Origin: JBFMFH01 sp964481395
GTDB taxonomy: Bacteria > Acidobacteriota > Vicinamibacteria > Vicinamibacterales > JAKQTR01
Direction of reading: 5' to 3'
NCBI GenBank assembly: GCA_964481395.1
Contig: CAYZYG010000011.1
Span: 6,720-70,719, forward strand
Length of the DNA stretch: 64,000 nucleotides
Shown: positions 46,680 to 54,801 of the stretch, piece by piece
Numbering within the stretch: position 1 is the stretch's first letter
How the letters are laid out: every line of letters begins with the position of its first letter
Notes under the pieces: model-generated
The model's input: the letters and a program-made list of their open reading frames with translations, nothing else
Databases searched by the model: none
What the model was told of the DNA's origin: nothing
Made by a program: the position numbers and the translations under genes

Positions 46680-47786
46680 TCAGCGCTGTCGGTTCTGCTC
46701 CGACCAGATATCCGTACTCACTTCGGTCACATTGATCTCGATGTACGGGTACTCGCCGTCTGGCGCGGCGTAGCGCGCCTCACCGCGCGTGGCGAGCCGG
46801 TAGGGTCCCATCGCCCGATGGTCTCGGACCGGCGTGGACCAGCGTTGCGGGAGCATGGTCTTCCCGTCCTCGGCGAGCGCCGGGCGGTCGTCGGACCAGA
46901 AGTCGACGAGGGCGCCGGAATCGTCGAACACCAGCACCGCGCGGATGGTGTGAGGGCCGTTGGTATAGGTCGCCTCCACGCTGCGGGTGTCGAGCTCACG
47001 CCAACGGATCGACGGATCGATCAGGCTCCCGGGTGCGAAGAGGCACATGTCGTTGAGGATCGTGACCGTCTCCGTCCGCATCATCTCGGCCCCGCCCAGG
47101 TCGACGACCGGCAGGAGTGACACGAGCCGGACCCGCATGCTCGCCGTGGTCGCGCCGTAGGCGTGCAGGCCGTCCACCGGCAGCCCGCCGCGAGTCGCCT
47201 CCATCCAGAAGTAGCGCCGGGGCGGGTCGAAGAAGTTGTGCTGCTCGGCGACGAACGGCATCCACGGCGCCGTGGCCGATCCCCGGATGCGTCCGGTCAG
47301 CCGGGCGCGGAAACCCTGGACCCGCGGCGTGCCGACGACCCCCGCGAAGCGAAGGTAGCGCTGGACTTGAGACGGCAGCGCCGCGAGGTCCGCTTCGGTG
47401 ATGCGCGGCGGCGGGCTGTGACGTGCCGTTTCCGCGAGGCCGGCGCCGACCGGTCGCTCGTATTCCGCGCGGAGGCCGAACGGCCCCCAGGCGAAGGCCC
47501 CGTACACCACGGCTGCCAGCAGGACGACGTTGACGATCGTGCCGAAGATGACAATCTGCGAGGCCACCAGACCCGCGAGGCCGACAAGCCAGAACCACCG
47601 GGGCGCGACGAGGAGTAGTGCGACGGCGGCGAGGAGCAGCACCGCGGCCGCGAGCCAGACGACGCCCAACTGGGGCGAGATCGGCTGCTTCAGCTGTTCG
47701 AGCGGCGCGAGTCCGAACGCCTTGGCGACGCCCATCAGGTGGATCAGGGCGTGGATGGCAATCAGAGCTGAGAAGGCGATGCGCAT
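46680..47786 (-). CDS. DUF6544-like membrane protein
   Basis: A 368-residue protein from the ATG at 47784-47786, with AGGAGT upstream; an upstream TTG would add ten residues. Three or four membrane helices occupy about 1-125. A soluble domain follows with ALPSQVQRYLRFAG, WMPFVAEQHNFFDPPRRYFW, LFAPGSLIDPSIRWRELDTR and AVLVFDDSGALVDFWSDD, which I recognise as the DUF6544 pattern. It binds or senses something at the membrane; function unknown. Confidence 0.75.
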   Translation of the reverse strand: MRIAFSALIAIHALIHLMGVAKAFGLAPLEQLKQPISPQLGVVWLAAAVLLLAAVALLLVAPRWFWLVGLAGLVASQIVIFGTIVNVVLLAAVVYGAFAWGPFGLRAEYERPVGAGLAETARHSPPPRITEADLAALPSQVQRYLRFAGVVGTPRVQGFRARLTGRIRGSATAPWMPFVAEQHNFFDPPRRYFWMEATRGGLPVDGLHAYGATTASMRVRLVSLLPVVDLGGAEMMRTETVTILNDMCLFAPGSLIDPSIRWRELDTRSVEATYTNGPHTIRAVLVFDDSGALVDFWSDDRPALAEDGKTMLPQRWSTPVRDHRAMGPYRLATRGEARYAAPDGEYPYIEINVTEVSTDIWSEQNRQR

Positions 47787-47973
47787 CGGGACTCCTGCGA
47801 ACACAACGGTCAGCAACCGTGCCTATCCCTTGATGAAGACAGGCGGCCCGGTCCGGAGTGGGGACAAGAGAGGGGGTCGGTGGCAGCTGACGTATTCTGT
47901 CACGGGTCCGAGGCGAGGAACCACGGCACGGTCAGAGTCCGGTTCCTCCAGATCCCCACGAAGTGGCGGCTGC

Positions 47974-48387
47974 CTGACCAAGAAGCGCGCGCGCGATGCC
48001 GAGGCGTCTAGGGCAGCACGGAAGACGTGCCGGCTCACGGCGCGCCAGATCGAGAGGGCGCGAGCCCTCGGCATGAATCCGAAGAGAATCCCCGGTCTAC
48101 GCCCGGGGCCACAGGAGCGGTGGAATGTGCCCGTGGGTGAGTTCATTGAGGCACGCTACCCGAAGCGATGCGCCGGGGTTCCCACCGAAGATGATCCGCA
48201 CGGAACGAAGCCGGATTCCCAGCTTCACCAGGTGTCATCGCCGAAACCACGTGAAGCGGCCGCTGCTCAACCCAGCCACGGGTCAACCGACTTGGCCAGG
48301 GCGTGTCGTCGGGGTGATCCTCTATGGCCGTGTCGTCGTTCAGCAGGGCGCTGGCCGGACACGTTACGCCGCGGGGGTGTTCACTAA
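47974..48387 (+). CDS. Hypothetical protein without a standard start codon
   Basis: A plus-strand frame with coding character: TKKRARDAEASRAARKTC, ARQIERARALGMNPKRIPGL, RPGPQERWNVPVGEFIEARY, resembling a small basic hypothetical protein with an RPGPQERW.LPVGEFIE block known to me from acidobacterial genomes. No ATG, GTG or TTG fits; the best start is a CTG at 47974-47976. The conserved part ends near codon 70, and the rest (to TAA at 48387) looks random, so the gene may be decayed at both ends. It runs 24 bases into the 3' end of the convergent DUF2283 gene. Confidence 0.4.
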   Translation: MTKKRARDAEASRAARKTCRLTARQIERARALGMNPKRIPGLRPGPQERWNVPVGEFIEARYPKRCAGVPTEDDPHGTKPDSQLHQVSSPKPREAAAAQPSHGSTDLARACRRGDPLWPCRRSAGRWPDTLRRGGVH

Positions 48388-48582
48388 TTCGACCGTCAGG
48401 CCGCGAGAACCGGGGGCCAGCGCGACGTTGAGTTTCTCGAACCCGATAATCTGGCCGGTGGCGTCCTTCATGAACACCGTGTCATCGTCGGCTTCCTCTG
48501 CCACGTGCTCGGTCGCTGGATCGCCCAGCCAGACCGTCAGGGTTCTTGCGAACGCGTCGTAGTAGACCCTTACTTTGTCCAT
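48364..48582 (-). CDS. DUF2283 family protein
   Basis: A 72-residue protein with the DUF2283 pattern: VRVYYDAFARTLTVWLGD (a Y-D...L-x-V strand pair), then DDDTVFMKDATGQIIGFEKLN and VELVNTPA. These small proteins are often encoded in two-gene cassettes with a second short protein, as here, where the upstream gene (48570-48896) overlaps its start by 13 bases. An antitoxin-like role is plausible but unproven. Confidence 0.8.
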   Translation of the reverse strand: MDKVRVYYDAFARTLTVWLGDPATEHVAEEADDDTVFMKDATGQIIGFEKLNVALAPGSRGLTVELVNTPAA

Positions 48583-48896
48583 ATCACGTCACCCTGTTTG
48601 ATCTTGTCGGCCGGGTAGGCCGTAATCAGGTGCCCGGTTTCATCGTTCCTCCTGGCCACCGCGCATACCCAGCGCGGGGGCACGTGACGATGGAACAAGA
48701 GCACATCGGGGTCGCGAACGCTTCGCCGGATCTCGTCTGGCTGCTCGAGTGTTCGTCGCACATCGTCCAGTCGATCGCGCATCGCCGGATGCTTGATGGA
48801 CACGATCACGTCCCAGTAGGCGGTCGAACACCGCACACGAAACCCCAAGGGCGTGAGGACGTCGAGTAGCGGCGTGTTGGTCAGTTGCGTGTCCAC
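48570..48896 (-). CDS. Small protein paired with DUF2283, toxin candidate
   Basis: A 108-residue protein starting at GTG 48894-48896. The conserved part is YWDVIVSIKHPAMRDRLDDV, RRTLEQPDEIRRSVRDPDVL, RWVCAVARR and LITAYPADKIKQGDVIW. I recall this pattern from cyanobacterial and Chloroflexi gene pairs with DUF2283. It has a compact alpha/beta shape with conserved H, R and Y residues that could form a nuclease-like site. It overlaps the DUF2283 gene by 13 bases, so they are coupled. Confidence 0.65.
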   Translation of the reverse strand: MDTQLTNTPLLDVLTPLGFRVRCSTAYWDVIVSIKHPAMRDRLDDVRRTLEQPDEIRRSVRDPDVLLFHRHVPPRWVCAVARRNDETGHLITAYPADKIKQGDVIWTK

Positions 48897-49000
48897 GGCG
48901 CGATGCGGCTAGTATCGCATCAAACTCCGCTTGCAGCACCCAGACGCCCGCACCAGGCCCCCCTCGAATCTCCCGTTCACACTGAGCGGAGCGAGTCGGG

Positions 49001-49138
49001 CGAAGCCTGAAGACAGGCTGAGGAGCCGAGACCGAGCGAAGGCGAGTGTGCTGCGGGACTCGTGCCGAGAGCGGCGAGCAGCGCGAGCCGGTCGAAGCCT
49101 GAAGACAGGCTAAGGAGCCGAGACCGAGCGAAGGCGAG
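49001..49138. repeat. 46-bp direct repeat, two copies beside tRNA-Asn
   Basis: A 46-bp sequence starting cgaagcctgaagacaggct is present at 49001-49046 and again at 49093-49138 with one mismatch. Each copy contains a small hairpin (gcctgaagacaggc). The second copy ends 4 bases from the tRNA gene's CCA end. The pair could be remnants of an integration event at the tRNA or a dispersed repeat. Confidence 0.7.
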
Positions 49139-49142
49139 GGAT

Positions 49143-49217
49143 TGGCTCCTCAGGCTGGACTCGAACCAGCAACCCTCCGGTTAACAGCCGGATGCTCTGC
49201 CATTGAGCTACTGAGGA
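49143..49217 (-). tRNA. tRNA-Asn (anticodon GTT)
   Basis: On the minus strand the sequence folds as a complete tRNA: acceptor TCCTCAG/CTGAGGA, D arm GCTC-loop-GAGC, anticodon stem TCCGG/CCGGA with loop CTGTTAA, T arm GCTGG-TTCGAGT-CCAGC, discriminator G, and an encoded CCA (49143-49145). The anticodon GTT at 49183-49185 reads Asn codons. It is transcribed toward the 46-bp repeats. Confidence 0.95.
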
Positions 49218-49325
49218 ACATTGGCAGGACGCGCGCCAGCAGGGCCAGGGGCCGAACCGGCAGACCTTTTATCGTAACGAATTCGGCCGGACCCGGTCAA
49301 CGTTCACCGCCAATCGCGGTCGGCC

Positions 49326-49826
49326 CTACAGGATCTCGAACACCTCACCGGGACGGTAGTCCGGCTTGAGGTCCCAGTACGATACCCCGTCACGCCAGAT
49401 GCGGCGCGAGCCCAGTTCGCGCATGCGCGTCGCCAGACGGGCGAGACGCGCGGCTAGAGCCCCGTCCCGATCCACGATAATCCGTGCGTCCTCGGTCATG
49501 TCGAACAGCAGCGGCGTTCCCGCGGACAATTCCTCGGGCGTCTTGATCACCGGCGACAGGTACGGCGCGTCGGGAAGCGCCTCGCAGACTCGCTGTTCGA
49601 CGGGCTGGAATTCAGCGACCCGGGCAACGCGGCCCCGGGGGAGGTCGGTGGCGACGATGAAGAGGTCGATATCGGAGTCGGGTCGGGTCGTCCCGCGAGC
49701 CGCTGACCCGAAGAGCGCGAGCGACACCAGACGCCGACCGTAGAGCTCGACGATGGCTCCGGCGGCAACCTCGGCAGCACGCTCGTGACGGCCGACAACG
49801 ACGCCGTTCTGGACTGTTCCAGCCAT
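49326..49826 (-). CDS. MNT-type nucleotidyltransferase
   Basis: A 166-residue protein from the ATG at 49824-49826. The minimal nucleotidyltransferase site is LALFGSAARGTTRPDSDIDLFIV (GS plus D-x-D, about 39-60), which transfers NMP from NTP to protein or RNA. Stand-alone MNT proteins act as antitoxins in HEPN-MNT modules, but no HEPN partner is adjacent. The C-terminal 80 residues have no clear family. It is transcribed divergently from the three-gene nuclease/ATPase operon, 93 bases away, and may be part of that system. Confidence 0.8.
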   Translation of the reverse strand: MAGTVQNGVVVGRHERAAEVAAGAIVELYGRRLVSLALFGSAARGTTRPDSDIDLFIVATDLPRGRVARVAEFQPVEQRVCEALPDAPYLSPVIKTPEELSAGTPLLFDMTEDARIIVDRDGALAARLARLATRMRELGSRRIWRDGVSYWDLKPDYRPGEVFEIL

Positions 49827-49919
49827 GCAGCTACCCGGCGCCATTGTAGCATCCAGCAGGACCTGGCCGGCCGCACTGGTTGAGGCCGGCGCGAACTCGG
49901 TGTACGCTTGCCCGCACCG

Positions 49920-50774
49920 ATGCCGACGCTGTTCGATGTGTCCGACGTTCGCTCCGCAGTTCGAGAGGCCGTGGAATCGTCTACCCTGCCGCTCACGGTC
50001 GCGGCGGCCGTGAAGGCGGTCAAGGCGACGCTGCCGAAGGTGAAGAAGCCGGCGGTCGAGGCCGCGCTCGCCGAACTGGCCGACAGGGGCACGCTGCACC
50101 GCCACCCGCCGGCCAAGGCCGGTGGCGCCCCGCTCTTCCACCGCCTGCCCGCCGAAGAGTACGCCGCCGAACGCCTGCGAGAGGCCCTCGCCGGCGAAGA
50201 TCGGCTGACGACCCGAACGCTGCGCAAGGCAATCGGCAAAGCCTACGATCCGTTCTTCGACGAGGCGATCGCGGCACTGGTCGCGGGCGGACACGTCCAG
50301 CCGACGCGCTTTCTGACCGCTCGTCAGCTCACCCAGCTCACGTCCATCATCGAGACGATGAACACGCTGCGCGCGGTGCCGCTGTCGCTGGCATCGGCCC
50401 TGGCTCTTCTGGACGGCTCGCCTTCTCGGCCCGAGACGCCGGCCGCGCCCTCATCGCCCGCAGCGCCAGTCCTGGATGAGTCGCTGAGCGAGGCGCAGCT
50501 CATCGAGTGGCACGCGGCGGATTTGCCGGCTCTGGGCGGGCTTCGCTCGGTACCCATCCCCTGGACCTGGAAGCGCTACGAAACGTGGTGCACCGCGCAG
50601 GCCCGTCGCCCCGACCTCGAACGGTTCCATCGGCATCTGCTGGCGATGGCCGCTCGCGCGGCGGTCGGACTCACGCCCCACGACCACGAGGGTCGGCTCC
50701 CGGAAGCCGAGACGCGCGTCCTGCCCATGACCCAGGCAGGCTACCGCGCCTACTACTGGACGGTCCTCGGCTGA
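49920..50774 (+). CDS. First gene of the ATPase/nuclease system: winged-helix-like protein
   Basis: A 284-residue protein from ATG 49920 (an in-frame TTG lies at 49908). The N-terminal 165 residues are helical with repeated short hairpins resembling winged-helix domains (LPKVKKPAVEAALAELADRG, then TTRTLRKAIGKAYDPFFDEA). A Pro/Ala linker (about 175-190) leads to a second helical domain ending YYWTVLG. No enzyme motif is visible. It sits 8 bases before the ATPase gene. A role as DNA-binding recognition or adaptor subunit is inferred from position. Confidence 0.7.
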   Translation: MPTLFDVSDVRSAVREAVESSTLPLTVAAAVKAVKATLPKVKKPAVEAALAELADRGTLHRHPPAKAGGAPLFHRLPAEEYAAERLREALAGEDRLTTRTLRKAIGKAYDPFFDEAIAALVAGGHVQPTRFLTARQLTQLTSIIETMNTLRAVPLSLASALALLDGSPSRPETPAAPSSPAAPVLDESLSEAQLIEWHAADLPALGGLRSVPIPWTWKRYETWCTAQARRPDLERFHRHLLAMAARAAVGLTPHDHEGRLPEAETRVLPMTQAGYRAYYWTVLG

Positions 50775-50782
50775 GCACGGTC

Positions 50783-52906
50783 ATGCCCGACCGCCGCGAC
50801 TACCTCCACCTCAACCCGTTCTTCTCGAACGCGGTCCCGGAGGAGGCGTTCTGGCGGGCCGACGCGGAGTTCCCCGATGTCGGGAGCATTCACGATCGGC
50901 AGTCGGCCGCGCTCCAGCAGAACCTCGAAGAACTGGCGGGCGGCACGACCGATGCCACCAAGGTCCAGTTCGTCGTGGGAGGCGCAGGTTCGGGCAAGTC
51001 ACACCTGTTCGGCCGGTTGCGCCGCCGTCTCACGCACGGCGAGATCTTCGCCTTCGCCGCCAACCCGCCGACCCGGCCCTCCGCCATCGAAGCCTGGGTG
51101 CTCCAGCGCGTGGTCTCCGGCATGCGACGACGCATCGGCACGCCTTACTCGCAGATCCAGGGCCTGCTGTACACGCTCGTCCTGAGCGGCGGTGGGGCGC
51201 AGGGCGCCGACCTCGATCAACTGCACGCCTACTGGCAGGGCGTGACCCGCACCGCCCAGCAGAAGTACCTGCGCACGCTGCGCGAACGCCTGACGACCGC
51301 AGGCCACTGGGACCCGATGCTGCTGCCGGTGCTCTTCGACGTCCTCGACCCGGACAAGGAGGACGCCGCGCTCGCCTGGCTGTCGGGCGCCACGAATCTC
51401 ACAGACGAGGACCTCGGGATTCTCAGGCAGGGTGGCCCCAACGAACGCATCCTCGACACGCTCCTGATCCTCGGCCAGCTCGCGCGCATCGCCGCCGCGC
51501 CCATCGTGCTCGTGCTCGACCAGCTCGATCAGATGCAGTCGCGCGATCAGATTGCCGAGTTCGAACGCCTGCTCATCGCGCTCCACGACAGCAGCCGCGG
51601 CTGGTTCATCGTCGTCGGTCTGACGCGCGAAATGCTCGATGTGTGGCGGGCGCAGCTCAGCCGGCCGTTCATCGATCGGTTCCTGGACGCGCCGGATACG
51701 ACGCTGGAACTGCAGCCGATCCTCCCGGATCAGAAGCGCGACCTGGTGACGGTACGCCTGGCCTCGGCCGCGCTCGTCGCCCGGCGGCACACCGACGGCA
51801 TTGGCGACGGGCTGTTTCCGATGACCGCGGCAGACGTCGACGGGATCGCCGGAACCGAAAGCGAGTTCCCGCGGCGGGTGATCAACGCCGCCAGGGATCG
51901 GTACAAGTCGGCTTGCGTGGGCGTGGAGGCCGGCCGGCCAGCCGTCCCATCTCTGCAGGACGTCGTCGAGCACGATCTCGAGCAGGCTTTCGCCGCGATC
52001 GATGCGGCCGAGATGACCGTGGACCAGGCAGTCCTGGCCGATCGGCTGGCGGAGCTCGTCGAGGTCGTCGCTGCTGCTGATGGAAGGGCCTTCGCGCGGG
52101 CCGTCGGACCACTCGAAGGGCAACGCCGATTCCGGGGTACGGACACCGTCCTGTCGATCGACGGCACAACGCTGCGGCTCGTTGGTCATCACGTGCAGCA
52201 AGGTCGGCAGTTCCCCGACTTTCTGAAGACCGTCCTGCCGTTGCCCGCGCCCGTCATCATGGTCCGGGACGGCGCGGTGCCGGTGGCTGGCCCGGTGACG
52301 CTGCGTCGCCTGGCCGAGTTTCGCACGACGCGGACGTTCCTGCACCTGCCCCGTCCCAACGTCGCGGACGCCTACGCTCTCGGTCAGGTGCTGGCCGACA
52401 TGCGCGAGGGGAACTTCGACGACGTGCAGGCGAGTCCGAGACCGGAGCGGGAAGCGATCGTCCGGGCGTTGGGACGAATCGCGCGAGTCCGCGAGCATCC
52501 ACTGGTCGTCGCGGTGATGGACGCCATCGCCGCTCCGGCGCCGCAGACGGTCACGCCATCCGCGCGATTCGAGCGCGCTGCCCAGCCGGCGGAGGTGCGC
52601 GAGGGCCCGCCGGTCGAACCGCGTCGGTCTGGCCGCGCGCGCGCGTTCCGCGATATCGATAACGGTCCCGACGATCCGCCCGACGAGCGCCTCGCGACGG
52701 CCGTGTCGGCCATCATGCGGCGCGAACGGTGGCTGGTCCTCGATCGCCTCCGCCGCGAGATCCTGCGTACCGAACGCGTGAATGTCGCGCCTCGTCGTCT
52801 CCGGCGGCTGATCGCGCAGGAGCCGCTCGCGAGCAGCCTGACCTGCCACCCGCACGACATCCTTCAGGACGCGGATGTCCACATCCTCATCTGGGCGGGA
52901 GAGTAG
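50783..52906 (+). CDS. Second gene of the system: P-loop ATPase, 707 aa
   Basis: From ATG 50783. An N-terminal P-loop NTPase module: Walker A GGAGSGKS (66-73), Walker B IVLVLDQLD (241-249), and FIVVGLTREML (about 280) as a likely sensor strand. It looks STAND/KAP-like or similar to the large ATPases of phage-defence loci. The middle (about 340-560) is helical. After a charged linker, a C-terminal winged-helix-like region (RRERWLVLDRLRREILRTER onward) ends at ILIWAGE. The frame is open upstream but the family starts here. The TAG stop lies one base before the GTG of the third gene. Confidence 0.82.
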   Translation: MPDRRDYLHLNPFFSNAVPEEAFWRADAEFPDVGSIHDRQSAALQQNLEELAGGTTDATKVQFVVGGAGSGKSHLFGRLRRRLTHGEIFAFAANPPTRPSAIEAWVLQRVVSGMRRRIGTPYSQIQGLLYTLVLSGGGAQGADLDQLHAYWQGVTRTAQQKYLRTLRERLTTAGHWDPMLLPVLFDVLDPDKEDAALAWLSGATNLTDEDLGILRQGGPNERILDTLLILGQLARIAAAPIVLVLDQLDQMQSRDQIAEFERLLIALHDSSRGWFIVVGLTREMLDVWRAQLSRPFIDRFLDAPDTTLELQPILPDQKRDLVTVRLASAALVARRHTDGIGDGLFPMTAADVDGIAGTESEFPRRVINAARDRYKSACVGVEAGRPAVPSLQDVVEHDLEQAFAAIDAAEMTVDQAVLADRLAELVEVVAAADGRAFARAVGPLEGQRRFRGTDTVLSIDGTTLRLVGHHVQQGRQFPDFLKTVLPLPAPVIMVRDGAVPVAGPVTLRRLAEFRTTRTFLHLPRPNVADAYALGQVLADMREGNFDDVQASPRPEREAIVRALGRIARVREHPLVVAVMDAIAAPAPQTVTPSARFERAAQPAEVREGPPVEPRRSGRARAFRDIDNGPDDPPDERLATAVSAIMRRERWLVLDRLRREILRTERVNVAPRRLRRLIAQEPLASSLTCHPHDILQDADVHILIWAGE

Positions 52907-52907
52907 C

Positions 52908-54728
52908 GTGCTGCGGATGGAGATGACGCCGCTCGTGCTGGGTCCGGACGAGGTCGCCGCCCTCGAGCGATCCATCTGGACGGCCCTGCTCGATCACCTC
53001 GACGCCCATCCGCCCCGCGCCAGCTACCGCGGCACGACGTCGGTGAGCGTATCGGAAGCCAAAGAGATCCTGAAGGTCGCGCTGCCGCACTACCGGGGAT
53101 CCGCATCGACGCTCGTGCCTCAGATTTCGGGGGGCGAGGCCGTCCCTCGGCAGGTCGGAGAACTGCTGCACCGGTGGATCCACACGAGCACGAAGTACTT
53201 CCGCCGCACGGGGGCCAAGGTCGTCCGCCACGCCGCTACCCTCGGAGACGACGAGCGCGCGCGGCTGCTGTGGACCTCGGTCTTCGACGCGGTGCTGCTC
53301 GGACAGGTGCAGAGTCTGCCGATGCTGGAGCAAGCGCAGGGCCGCGAAGCGTGCGACCTGGCTGTCGAATCGCTCAAGCTCTGGGTCCGCGACATCAGCC
53401 GGCGCATCGGCGCCTCTGCCGGCACCTGGTTCGATCCTCGTGTCTTCTTCCTGGACACGGAGGGCGATCTCGAGGCTGTCGTGACCATCGGTGGCCGCCG
53501 GCTCCACGTGCGCGGGCGTCCGGACGCGATCCTGTTCGATCAGACGCGCGGGCACATCACGCTGTGCGAGTTCAAATTCGGCGGTCAGGGTGAACTCGAG
53601 ATTCAGATCGCCCAGGTGCTGATGTACGTGCGGCTGATTCAGGAAGCCCGGAAAGTCGACGTCACCGCCGGCGAGTTGCAGGTCTACCGGGCGAGGCCCG
53701 AAGCGGTGCTCGAGCCGGGAGCGGATCCCGCCGTCGAGATTCAGGCGCCCGCGTCGGAGTTCCCCCCGGAGGTCGACGAGGGATTCCGCGGATTCGTGGG
53801 GAACCACGCGGCCGTGCGCCGGCTGAAGATCGAGTGCACGCTCGCGCTGCGGAAGGGCGTGCCGCCGGAAATGCCGGTCAATCTGATGTTCTGCGGCCCG
53901 GCGGGCCTCGGCAAGACGGAGCTGGCGCGTCGCGTGGCCCGGACCTTGCGTCTACCGTTCGTCAACCTGCCGGCGGGCCAGGCGCCGAGTGTGGACGCGC
54001 TGATGGACACGATCGACCGGACGCTCGCCGACGCGGGAGTCGAGGCGACGGAGGTCGGCCGTGACACGGGACGCCCCGTGCGTCGCTATCCGCCGTTCGT
54101 CCTGTTCCTCGATGAGATTCACGAACTGCGCAAGCGCGCGGATGCGTTCCTGACGCTGCTCGAACCGGGCGAGCGCCGCGCGGTCGGCTCGGCGGCGGTG
54201 GGCGACTTCTCTGCCGCGACCATCCTGGGCGCGACGACCGACCGCGGAAAGCTGGCCGGGCCGTTTCTCTCACGCTTCCGCACGATCGACCTGGAGCCCT
54301 ACACGGAAGACGAAGTCGCCGACCTGATCGCGCCGCTGTTCGAGGCCGGACGGCCGGACGCCGGCTTTCTGACGGCGCTGGCTCGCACGGGTCGGCTGAC
54401 CCCGCGTCTCGCCATCGAACGCGCGCGCGAGGTGCTGACACGGCACGAGTTCAATCCGTCCATGTACCCGCTCACCAGCGAGGGGCTGACACGCATCTCG
54501 GCCGAACAGTGGGGCGTCGACGAAAACGGCCTGGGCGAGAACGACCGGCGCTACCTGCGCGCCCTGCGGGACGGGCCGCGAGGACAGGCGGCGCTGGCAT
54601 CGCTGCTGCCAGTCGGCCGCGAAGAGGTTGAGCGCCTGATCGAACCCTTCCTGCTCCAGCTCGACGCCGTGCGGATCACCTCGGCGGGCCGCGTGCTCAC
54701 CGAGCGCGGCCGGACGTTGATCCGGTAG
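52908..54728 (+). CDS. Third gene: PD-(D/E)XK nuclease fused to RuvB-like AAA+ motor
   Basis: 606 residues from GTG 52908, with GGGAGA upstream; ATG 52917 is the alternative. The N-terminal half is a Cas4/RecB-like nuclease: GELLHRW (H88), GRPDAI (D206), CEFKFG (E221, K223), and QVLMY (Q236, Y240), the QxxxY motif of this group. The second half is a full RuvB motor: Walker A GPAGLGKT (330-337), Walker B FVLFLDEIHEL (D402, E403), sensor 1 GATTDRGKLAGPFLSRF (441-457) with the arginine finger, sensor 2 RLTPRLAIERARE, and the RuvB C-terminal winged helix. RuvB normally works with RuvA and RuvC and carries no nuclease. All catalytic residues are present. Confidence 0.9.
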   Translation: MLRMEMTPLVLGPDEVAALERSIWTALLDHLDAHPPRASYRGTTSVSVSEAKEILKVALPHYRGSASTLVPQISGGEAVPRQVGELLHRWIHTSTKYFRRTGAKVVRHAATLGDDERARLLWTSVFDAVLLGQVQSLPMLEQAQGREACDLAVESLKLWVRDISRRIGASAGTWFDPRVFFLDTEGDLEAVVTIGGRRLHVRGRPDAILFDQTRGHITLCEFKFGGQGELEIQIAQVLMYVRLIQEARKVDVTAGELQVYRARPEAVLEPGADPAVEIQAPASEFPPEVDEGFRGFVGNHAAVRRLKIECTLALRKGVPPEMPVNLMFCGPAGLGKTELARRVARTLRLPFVNLPAGQAPSVDALMDTIDRTLADAGVEATEVGRDTGRPVRRYPPFVLFLDEIHELRKRADAFLTLLEPGERRAVGSAAVGDFSAATILGATTDRGKLAGPFLSRFRTIDLEPYTEDEVADLIAPLFEAGRPDAGFLTALARTGRLTPRLAIERAREVLTRHEFNPSMYPLTSEGLTRISAEQWGVDENGLGENDRRYLRALRDGPRGQAALASLLPVGREEVERLIEPFLLQLDAVRITSAGRVLTERGRTLIR

Positions 54729-54801
54729 CCCGGAGCATCCTGCGGGCGGTGGTTGACCCGGCAGGACAAGTTCAGCCCTTGTCACCGAATCCGTGCGACC
54801 G

